This document shows positions 9,771 through 16,773 of a stretch of 64,000 bases of DNA, piece by piece; the first letter of the stretch is position 1, and every line of letters begins with the position of its first letter. The notes beneath the pieces were generated by a model. It was given only the letters and a program-made list of their open reading frames with translations. It was not told the DNA's origin and did no database searches. Position numbers and translations under genes: made by a program. Source of the DNA: Streptomyces sp. NBC_01476 (GTDB lineage: Bacteria; Actinomycetota; Actinomycetes; Streptomycetales; Streptomycetaceae); the NCBI RefSeq assembly GCF_036227265.1, contig NZ_CP109446.1:6403001-6467000 (forward strand), in the 5' to 3' direction.

Positions 9771-11909
9771 TCAGTCCGCCGGCCGCTGGAGCACCACCAT
9801 GCTGCGGTCCGCCAGCAGCAGCCGGTCCCCTGCCTGCACCCGCTCGCCGGTGCCCGGCGGCACCCCCTCGGGCCGCTCGGTGTCCACCACCAGGTGCCAC
9901 TCCTTGCCGTGGTTGTCGGGCACCACGAACTCCTGGGCGCGCGGCGCCGCGTTGAACATCAGCAGGAACGAGTCGTCGATCACCGGCTCACCGCGCGGGC
10001 CCGGCTCGGAGATCGCGTTGCCGTTGAGGAACACCACCAGCGTCCTGGCGTGCGCGGCCTGCCAGTCGCGCTGCGCCATCTCCTGGCCCTCGGGGGTGAA
10101 CCAGGCGATGTCGGAGAGTTCGTCGTGGGTGCCCTCCATCGGCCGGCCGTGGAAGAAGCGGCGCCGCCGGAAGACCGGGTGATCCCGGCGCAGCCACACC
10201 ATGCTGCGCACGAAGTCGTGCAGCCGCAGCGCCTCGTCGTCGTCCTCGCTGGTGCCCGGCTTGCCCGGCCAGGAGATCCAGGACAGCTCGTTGTCCTGGC
10301 AGTAGGTGTTGTTGTTGCCGCGCTGGCTGCGGCCGAACTCGTCGCCGTGACTGATCATCGGCACGCCCTGGGAGAGCATCAGGGTGGCCACGAAGTTCCG
10401 CATCTGCCGCCCGCGCAGCGCCCGTACCGCCCGGTCCTCGGTCTCGCCCTCGGCGCCGCAGTTCCAGGACCGGTTGAAGCTCTCGCCGTCCCGGTTGCCC
10501 TCGCCGTTGGCCTCGTTGTGCTTGTCGTTGTACGACACCAGGTCGCGCAGGGTGAAGCCGTCGTGGCAGGTGACGAAGTTGATGGACGCCAGCGGGCGGC
10601 GGCCGTCGTCCTGGTAGAGGTCGGAGGAGCCGGTGAGCCGCGAGCCGAACTCCGCCAGGGTGGCGCTCTCACCGCGCCACAGGTCCCGCACGGTGTCGCG
10701 GAACTTGCCGTTCCACTCGGTCCACAGCGGCGGGAAGTTGCCCACCTGGTAACCGCCCTCGCCGACGTCCCAGGGCTCGGCGATCAGCTTCACCTGGGAG
10801 ACCACCGGGTCCTGCTGGACCAGGTCGAAGAAGGACGACAGGCGGTCCACCTCGTGGAACTGCCGGGCCAAGGTGGCCGCCAGGTCGAAGCGGAAGCCGT
10901 CGACGTGCATCTCGGTGACCCAGTAGCGCAGGCTGTCCATGATCATCTGGAGTACGTGCGGGCTGCGCATCAGCAGACTGTTGCCGGTGCCGGTGGTGTC
11001 CGTGTAGTAGCGCTTGTCGCCGCCGAGGCGGTAGTAGGACGCGTTGTCCAGGCCGCGCAGCGAGAGCGTGGGCCCCAGGTGGCTGCCCTCGGCGGTGTGG
11101 TTGTAGACCACGTCAAGGATCACCTCGATGCCGGCCCGGTGCAGCGCGCGGACCGCGGTCTTGAACTCCAGCACCTGCTGCCCGCGGTCGCCCAGCGAGC
11201 AGTAGTCGTGGTGCGGGGCGAAGAATCCGATGGTGTTGTAACCCCAGTAATTGGCCAGCCCCGCGTCCGCCAACCGGTGGTCCTGGATGAACTGGTGCAC
11301 AGGCATCAGTTCCAGCGTGGTCACTCCCAGTTCCACCAGATGGCCGATCACGGACGGGTGCGCCAGCGCCGCGTAGGTGCCGCGGATCTCCTCCGGCAGG
11401 CCCGGGTGGGTCATCGTCAGACCCTTCACATGGGCCTCGTAGATGACGGTCTTGTGGTAATCGATACGCGGCGCGCGGTCGTCGGCCCAGTCGAAGTACG
11501 GATTGACCACGACCGAGGTCATGGTGTGCGGGGCCGAGTCCAGGTCGTTGCGGGAGTCGGGCTGGCCGAAGCGGTAGCCGTACACCGCCTCGTCCCAGTC
11601 GATGTTCCCGCTTATCGCCTTGGCGTAGGGGTCGAGCAGCAGCTTCGCCGAGTTGCAGCGGTGGCCGCGCGCCGGGTCGTAGGGCCCGTGCACCCGGAAT
11701 CCGTAGCGCTGTCCCGGCATCACCCCCGGCAGGTAGGCGTGCCGGACGAAGGCGTCCGCCTCGCGCAGCTCCACCGCCGTCTCGGAGCCGTCGTCGTGCA
11801 GCAGACACAGCTCGATCCGGGACGCCACTTCGGAGAACACGGCGAAGTTGGTGCCCGCCCCGTCGAAGGTGGCGCCGAGGGGATACGACTGACCCGGCCA
11901 GACTTGCAT
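9771..11909 (-). CDS. glgX: Glycogen debranching enzyme GlgX
   Basis: A 712-residue isoamylase-type GH13 enzyme that hydrolyses alpha-1,6 branches of phosphorylase-limited glycogen. The N-terminal beta-sandwich begins WPGQSYPLGATFDGAGTNFA. Barrel motifs are EVILDVVYNHT, DGFRFDLAATLAR (nucleophile Asp) and KLIAEPWDVG (acid/base Glu), with FVTCHDGFTL as region IV. GGAAGAG lies 7 nt upstream of the ATG at 11909. The order glgX-treY suggests linear maltodextrin from debranching feeds TreY and then TreZ. Confidence 0.95.
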   Translation of the reverse strand: MQVWPGQSYPLGATFDGAGTNFAVFSEVASRIELCLLHDDGSETAVELREADAFVRHAYLPGVMPGQRYGFRVHGPYDPARGHRCNSAKLLLDPYAKAISGNIDWDEAVYGYRFGQPDSRNDLDSAPHTMTSVVVNPYFDWADDRAPRIDYHKTVIYEAHVKGLTMTHPGLPEEIRGTYAALAHPSVIGHLVELGVTTLELMPVHQFIQDHRLADAGLANYWGYNTIGFFAPHHDYCSLGDRGQQVLEFKTAVRALHRAGIEVILDVVYNHTAEGSHLGPTLSLRGLDNASYYRLGGDKRYYTDTTGTGNSLLMRSPHVLQMIMDSLRYWVTEMHVDGFRFDLAATLARQFHEVDRLSSFFDLVQQDPVVSQVKLIAEPWDVGEGGYQVGNFPPLWTEWNGKFRDTVRDLWRGESATLAEFGSRLTGSSDLYQDDGRRPLASINFVTCHDGFTLRDLVSYNDKHNEANGEGNRDGESFNRSWNCGAEGETEDRAVRALRGRQMRNFVATLMLSQGVPMISHGDEFGRSQRGNNNTYCQDNELSWISWPGKPGTSEDDDEALRLHDFVRSMVWLRRDHPVFRRRRFFHGRPMEGTHDELSDIAWFTPEGQEMAQRDWQAAHARTLVVFLNGNAISEPGPRGEPVIDDSFLLMFNAAPRAQEFVVPDNHGKEWHLVVDTERPEGVPPGTGERVQAGDRLLLADRSMVVLQRPAD

Positions 11910-12157
11910 GTGATGACTCTTCCACTCCGTAACCGGACTACTGGGTTCCGTTCGGTCTTCTCCGGTACCCGGAAATCACGTTGCCGAAGACGCATCCTCC
12001 CATCCGGTTCCACCCGAGGGTGACACAGCCGCAACAGGCAGCGACCGCAAGGGTGATGAGGTTGTCCGGTAGTAGTCAAGTAGGGTCGATACGGCTGCGA
12101 CGCCCCCCGCACCGCAGTACCCTTCCTTGATCGTGGACGGGGGCGGGAGGCGGTGAC

Positions 12158-13411
12158 GTGGTGACGTCCGGAGGTCTGATGCTCCCGGGTGGCGGTGAGC
12201 AGGGAGACCGGCACGTCGCGGAGGGCGCCGCCGCGGAGGGGCCGCCCGGCGCGGTCACCGTCGCCGCGCCGATGGAGATCGGAGCGGAACTGGACTGGGA
12301 CGCCGACGCCTGGGCCGAGGTGCGCACCCGCGCCCGGCGGGCCGGCCGGGCCTACATCTGGCTGAACCTCGTCGAGCAGCGGCTGCGGTCCGTGGTGAAC
12401 GCCGTGCTCCGCCCGATCTACGAACCGGTGCACGGCGAGGAGTGGGTGGTGGCGGCAGCCGGTCCGGCCGGCCACGAATGGGTGCAGCGGGCGGTCGCGG
12501 TCCGCGAGGTCAGCCGGCGCAAGGGCTTCCTGCTCGACCCCGCCGACGACAATGTGCTCAGCTTCCTGACGCTGCCTCAGCTGCGCGAGCTGGTGGTCCA
12601 GCACTGGCCCTGTTTCGAGCCCTACTACGACGAGCGGCGCGAGTTCGAACTCGCCCTGGACGAGCTGGAAGTGGCCCGGCACGTGGTCTCCCGCAACCGG
12701 GCGCTGTCCCGGACGGTGCTCGACCAGGCCGAGCGGGCCTCCGCCCGGGTGCTGGAGCTGCTGGGCGCGGGGCCCGCGAGTTCGGCCGCCCAGCGGCTGC
12801 CGGTGGACGCGATGGAGGAACTGGTCGCCGACCGGTACGCCGACGTGATCGGGGTCTACCCCGACCGGGTACGGCTGCAGCGACAGCTGCCGGTGGAGGA
12901 TCTCTTCTCCGGCGCCCGGCGGCTCGACGCGGTCGGCATCGGGCTCAATCTGCTGGTGCAGAACTTCTCCGGGCGGCGGCTGGTCCGGCTGGTCGAGTCC
13001 GGCTGCCGGGTCCGGCTGCTCTTCCTCAACCCGGCCAGCAGCGCCACCCGCCGCCGGGAGCGCGAACTGGGCCTCGGGCGGGGCGAGCTGAGCCGGTCGA
13101 TCGAGATGAACATCATGCACATGCGCCGGGTCCGCGCCCGGCTGCGGGACCAGGGCGCCTTCGAGATCCAGGTCTTCGACGAGATCCCGCGGTTCACCGC
13201 CTACCTGATCGACGGGGACTCCGCCGAAGGACTCGCGGTGGTGCAGACGTACCTGCGCAGGGCCCGCGGCATGGAGGTGCCGGTGCTGGTGCTGCGCGGC
13301 GGCTCCCGGCGGGTCGTGGCGGACGGCGGGCCGGCTCCGGAGAGCGGGCTCTTCCAGGTGTACCGCGAGGAGTTCGAGGGGATCTGGACCGATTCGCGCC
13401 CGGTCTCCTGA
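12158..13411 (+). CDS. SAV2148-family HEPN-domain protein
   Basis: A 417-residue protein of the actinomycete-specific SAV2148 type. After a variable, low-complexity first 30 residues the conserved body starts at MEIGAELDWDADAW. The segment VEQRLRSVVNAVLRPIYEPVHG is the helical region assigned to HEPN. The second half (SGRRLVRLVESGCRVRLLFLNP) looks like a phosphodiesterase- or RNase-associated alpha/beta module. No signal peptide or membrane helix. The GTG at 12158 sits 7 nt after GGGAGG. HEPN domains are often RNases or RNA binders, but activity here is inferred only from the family. It has its own promoter region opposite glgX. Confidence 0.85.
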   Translation: MVTSGGLMLPGGGEQGDRHVAEGAAAEGPPGAVTVAAPMEIGAELDWDADAWAEVRTRARRAGRAYIWLNLVEQRLRSVVNAVLRPIYEPVHGEEWVVAAAGPAGHEWVQRAVAVREVSRRKGFLLDPADDNVLSFLTLPQLRELVVQHWPCFEPYYDERREFELALDELEVARHVVSRNRALSRTVLDQAERASARVLELLGAGPASSAAQRLPVDAMEELVADRYADVIGVYPDRVRLQRQLPVEDLFSGARRLDAVGIGLNLLVQNFSGRRLVRLVESGCRVRLLFLNPASSATRRRERELGLGRGELSRSIEMNIMHMRRVRARLRDQGAFEIQVFDEIPRFTAYLIDGDSAEGLAVVQTYLRRARGMEVPVLVLRGGSRRVVADGGPAPESGLFQVYREEFEGIWTDSRPVS

Positions 13412-13511
13412 CGCTGCGTCACCGGACCCCGCCCGAGGGGATTGTCAGTGCCCCACGCGATGATGGGCAGCGCAAGGGCACGCACGGGGGAATCGGGTGG
13501 AAGGACTCGCC

Positions 13512-14225
13512 ATGGCATGGCACGAGGATCTGCTGGTCGGCTTCGACCTGGAGACCACGGGGACGGATCCCCGGCAGGCGCGGATCGTGACCGCGGCGGT
13601 CACCGAGGTGAAGGGCGGCGAGCCGGTGCGGCACCGGGCCTGGCTGGCCAATCCCGGGGTGCCGATCCCGGCTGAGACCACCGCCATACATGGCGTCAGC
13701 ACCGCGCGGGCGGCGGCCGAAGGCCGGCCCGCACCGGAGGTCGTCGCCGAGATCGCCGACGCGCTGCGGGGGTACTGGGCGGCCTCGGTGCCGGTCGTCG
13801 TCTACAACGCGCCTTTCGATCTCACCCTTCTGGATGAAGAATTGCGCCGGTACGCGCTGCCGCCGCTGGTCGCGCCCGGCGGCCTGGCCGGACCGGTCGT
13901 CGACCCGCTGGTGATGGACCGCGCCCTGGACAAGTACCGCCGGGGCAAGCGCACCCTGGAGGCCGCCTGCGCGGTCTACGGGGTGCGGCTGGACGGCGCC
14001 CATGACGCGGGGGCGGACGCGCTCGCCGCGGTCCGGGTGGCCCGCGCGGTCGCCGCCCGTTACCCGCAGGCCGCCGAGGCGGAGATCTGGGACCTCCACG
14101 CCTCGCAGCGCGGCTGGTACCTCGCCTGGGCCGAGGACTTCGCCGACTGGCTGCGCAAGAAGGGCTCAGCCGACGCCGAGGTCGACACCGGCTGGCCGCT
14201 GCGGCTCACCCAGCCGCTGGGCTGA
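13512..14225 (+). CDS. DnaQ-like 3'-5' exonuclease
   Basis: A 237-residue DEDDh exonuclease related to the DNA polymerase III epsilon subunit. Exo I is VGFDLETTGTDP near residues 11-22. Exo II is VYNAPFDLTLLDEE. The final motif is HDAGADALAAV with the catalytic His and Asp. A C-terminal helical tail follows. The ATG at 13512 is preceded by GGAAGGA. It is likely a stand-alone proofreading or repair nuclease rather than the replicative subunit, since no polymerase is nearby. It converges on the APH-like gene with only 7 nt between the stops. Confidence 0.88.
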   Translation: MAWHEDLLVGFDLETTGTDPRQARIVTAAVTEVKGGEPVRHRAWLANPGVPIPAETTAIHGVSTARAAAEGRPAPEVVAEIADALRGYWAASVPVVVYNAPFDLTLLDEELRRYALPPLVAPGGLAGPVVDPLVMDRALDKYRRGKRTLEAACAVYGVRLDGAHDAGADALAAVRVARAVAARYPQAAEAEIWDLHASQRGWYLAWAEDFADWLRKKGSADAEVDTGWPLRLTQPLG

Positions 14226-14232
14226 CCCCCGG

Positions 14233-15096
14233 TCAGAAGCTGTACCAGCGGACCGTCGGGTCGTCCGCGCGCAGGGAGGCGACCCGGCGGCGGAATTCGG
14301 CGAGCGCGGCCGGGCCGGCCGGGGCGTGCTGGGCCACCCAGGCGCAGGAGGCGGTCTCGCGGGCGCCGCGCAGGGTGGCGTGGCCGGGCCACGCGACCAC
14401 GTCCCAGCCGTAGGCCGCGGTGAAGGCGTCGTAGGCCGCCTGCGGCACCCCGTAGCGGTCCCGGCTGAGCGCGTGGACCACCAGGTCGTGCTCGCGCAGG
14501 TCGGAGGAGAAGGTCTCCAGGTCGACCAGGACCGGCCCGTCCGGGCCGATGTGCACATTGCGCGGGAGCGCGTCACCGTGGATCGGGCCGCGCGGCAGGT
14601 GCGGGACGAGGTCGGCGGTGGCCTGCGCGAAGGAGTCCCGGCGGCGGCGCAGATAGGCCGCGTCGGCCGGGTCGATGGCGTCCCCGGCGTTCCGCAGCCA
14701 CCGCTCCACCCCGCCGAGCAGATCCCGCGGCGGCAGCCCGAAGTCCGGCTCGGGCAGCGCGTGCACCAGCTTCAGCAGCGGTGCCACATCGGCCGGTTCT
14801 GCGGTCCGCAGCGACTCCGGCAGCCGCTGCCAGTAGGTGACGGGGTGCCCCTCGACCAGCCGGACCTCCGACTCCGCCGAGCGGACCGCCGGTACGTCGT
14901 GCTTGGCCAGCCAGTCCGCGGTGCGCACCTCCCGGCGCGCCCGGTCCAGCAGATCGGCGCCCCGGCCGACCTTGATCACCAGGCGGCCGGCCGCGTACAC
15001 CGCGTTCTCCCCGAAGGAGAGCAGTTCGGCATCGGGGTGCCCCGCGGCATCCAGCACCGCCCGGGCCCGCTCCTGCGTGAACACCGCGTCCGCCAT
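14233..15096 (-). CDS. APH-fold phosphotransferase (aminoglycoside phosphotransferase family)
   Basis: A 287-residue kinase-fold protein. The catalytic loop reads PIHGDALPRNVHIG, matching the HGDxxxxN Brenner motif, followed by the metal-binding VLVDLETFS in place of the usual IDFE. The N-terminal lobe contains LVIKVGRGADLL with the ATP-binding Lys. GAGAGG lies upstream of the ATG at 15096. Such proteins phosphorylate small molecules of very varied type, so resistance should not be assumed. It is monocistronic. Confidence 0.8.
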   Translation of the reverse strand: MADAVFTQERARAVLDAAGHPDAELLSFGENAVYAAGRLVIKVGRGADLLDRARREVRTADWLAKHDVPAVRSAESEVRLVEGHPVTYWQRLPESLRTAEPADVAPLLKLVHALPEPDFGLPPRDLLGGVERWLRNAGDAIDPADAAYLRRRRDSFAQATADLVPHLPRGPIHGDALPRNVHIGPDGPVLVDLETFSSDLREHDLVVHALSRDRYGVPQAAYDAFTAAYGWDVVAWPGHATLRGARETASCAWVAQHAPAGPAALAEFRRRVASLRADDPTVRWYSF

Positions 15097-15344
15097 GCCG
15101 CGCCTCTCGCCTCGTCCACTGGTCCCGATCGCCCGCTGTCCGCGCCTCCGTCCCCCCGCATATGCCCCGGTCACCGGACAGTGCGGTGGACACCGCAAGT
15201 GTCCCACCCGACCGCCGGTGCCCCGCGCCGGGTTTCCCGGTCATCCGCCGCGCATACGTTTCCGGCGCTGCGATGAGTTACGGCGCCGGGCCCGGTCGGT
15301 ATCAGCGGGAGCCCCAGGGCGGGGCCGGAACGAGGAGGAACGCC

Positions 15345-15728
15345 GTGGTGGCGGCCCGTGACCCGGAGGAACCTGCCCGCCCGCGCGCGGCCGGGCAGGA
15401 CAGCCCCCGGGTGAGTCCGCGAACGCCCCGGCCGGCGCCGCCGGACCCCGGTGCCGGCCCGCCCGGGCCCGCGGGGAACCACCGCTCGGATCCGCGCCCG
15501 CCGGTCGCCGTCGACGTCAGCGGCCTGCCGTACCGAGGCGCCGGCAGGGGCCTGGCTGCCGTCGCCGCGCTGGCCCGGCTGGGGCTGGCCGCCCGGCGGG
15601 CCGGCCGCCAGGTGCGGCTGACCGGCGCCGATCCGGGCCTGCGGGCGCTGCTGGGGCGGTCAGGGCTGGCCGGGGAGTTCCAGTGGGAGCCCGAAGAGGG
15701 GGAAGAGGTGCGCGGTGTCCAGGAATGA
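15345..15728 (+). CDS. STAS-like protein overlapping the sigma-factor gene antisense
   Basis: A 127-residue ORF. The strongest start is GTG at 15345, with GGAGGAA 5-6 nt upstream; a longer open frame exists but has no such signal. The first 50 residues are proline- and arginine-rich. The rest (AVAALARLGLAARRAGRQVRL, then LRALLGRSGL, then EPEEGEEVRGVQE) matches the back half of the STAS domains that streptomycetes encode beside SigJ/SigG-type sigma genes. The front strand and helix of STAS are degraded, so it may be a decaying copy. Its last 69 bp overlap the sigma gene on the opposite strand. Confidence 0.5.
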   Translation: MVAARDPEEPARPRAAGQDSPRVSPRTPRPAPPDPGAGPPGPAGNHRSDPRPPVAVDVSGLPYRGAGRGLAAVAALARLGLAARRAGRQVRLTGADPGLRALLGRSGLAGEFQWEPEEGEEVRGVQE

Positions 15729-16673
15729 GTTGATCCCGGTTATCCGCCCGTCGGAGATCTCCAGCACCTGGAGCGCCCACGGCCGGTGACCGCCTTCGTG
15801 ACTCGCCCGGTACTGGCCGAAACCCGGCGAACCGTTCGCCGCGACCGGCAGCAGCCGTGAGCCCTTGCACTCGATCCCGGTGCCCAGGAACCAGGCCCGG
15901 ATGTCCTCGTGGCCCCGCAGCCACAGCGGGTACGGCGGCATGGACAGGGTGGCGTCCTCGTGCAGCAGGCTGGTCAGCGAGTCCAGGTCGTACCGCTCGA
16001 AGGCGTCGACATAGCGGTCGAGCAGTGCCTGCTGCTCCTCGTCCATCTCGGCGGGGGGCGCCGGCTGCGCGCCGCCCGGGCCGCTGTCGGCGAGGGTGGC
16101 ACGGGCCCGCTGGAGCGCGCTGTTCACCGAGGCGACGGTGGTGCCCAGGAGTTCCGCGGTCTCGTCCGCCTTCCAGGCCAGCACCTCGCGCAGGATCAGC
16201 ACCGCGCGCTGGCGGGGCGGCAGATGCTGGAGGGCCGCCACGAAGGCCAGCCGGATCGACTCCCGGGCGACCACCACATCGGCCGGATCACCGGCCGACG
16301 GCGCCGTCCGCGCGTCCGGCACCGGCTCCACCCACATCGACCCGGCGGTCATGCCGGGCAGTACCGCGTCGGCGTGCGAGGCGGGCGACAGATCCATGGG
16401 CCTGGCCCGGCGGTTGCCCGCCCTGAGGCTGTCCAGGCAGACGTTGGTGGCGATCCTGTACAGCCAGGAACGCAGACTGGACCGGCCCTCGAACCGGTCG
16501 GCGGCGCGCCAGGCGCGCACCAGCGTCTCCTGCACCGCGTCCTCGGCCTCGAAGGCCGAACCGAGCATCCGGTAGCAGTAACCGGTCAGCTCGACCCGGT
16601 GCTCTTCCAACCGGTGCTCCACCTCGTCGGCGGCCAGGGCCGTCGAACCGCTCGCACTCTCCCGTACGGTCAT
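15660..16673 (-). CDS. ECF sigma factor with C-terminal SnoaL-like domain
   Basis: A 337-residue sigma-70-family factor of the SigG/SigX5-like group. Region 2 spans about residues 29-84 (YRMLGSAFEAEDAVQETLVRAW). Region 4 spans about 150-195 (LPPRQRAVLILREVLAW, then ASVNSALQRARATL). A SnoaL/NTF2-like domain fills about 214-337 (LLDRYVDAFERYDLDSL, then NSFLDTAHLFPLFGLP). In such factors the C-terminal domain replaces a separate anti-sigma factor and tunes DNA binding. GTGGAG precedes the ATG at 16673. No anti-sigma gene is adjacent. The STAS-like ORF overlaps its 3' end on the other strand. Confidence 0.9.
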   Translation of the reverse strand: MTVRESASGSTALAADEVEHRLEEHRVELTGYCYRMLGSAFEAEDAVQETLVRAWRAADRFEGRSSLRSWLYRIATNVCLDSLRAGNRRARPMDLSPASHADAVLPGMTAGSMWVEPVPDARTAPSAGDPADVVVARESIRLAFVAALQHLPPRQRAVLILREVLAWKADETAELLGTTVASVNSALQRARATLADSGPGGAQPAPPAEMDEEQQALLDRYVDAFERYDLDSLTSLLHEDATLSMPPYPLWLRGHEDIRAWFLGTGIECKGSRLLPVAANGSPGFGQYRASHEGGHRPWALQVLEISDGRITGINSFLDTAHLFPLFGLPLELPGQP

Positions 16674-16700
16674 GCACTCCACCGTAACCGGGGCCACTGA

Positions 16701-16735
16701 CAGTGCCCCCGTACCGGACCGGTACGGGGGCACTG
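16701..16735 (-). terminator. 35-bp perfect palindrome between MMPL and sigma genes
   Basis: Two perfect 17-bp arms (16701-16717 and 16719-16735) flank a single central A; the left arm starts CAGTGCCCCC. It lies 38 nt after the MMPL stop and 27 nt before the sigma start, both minus strand. It most likely terminates MMPL transcription, though it could also act as an operator for the sigma gene. Confidence 0.6.
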
Positions 16736-16773
16736 CCGTCGGCGAACACCCAGGCCGGCCGGGTGGGAAGGCG

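Noticed and set aside
7920..12023. A 1367-codon open frame on the plus strand
   Set aside because: It is antisense to treY and glgX, has Pro/Arg/Gly-rich composition with no domain and is an artefact of high-GC third positions.
14233..15096. Antibiotic-resistance gene from the APH fold
   Set aside because: The APH fold serves many substrates and no resistance or biosynthesis context is present.
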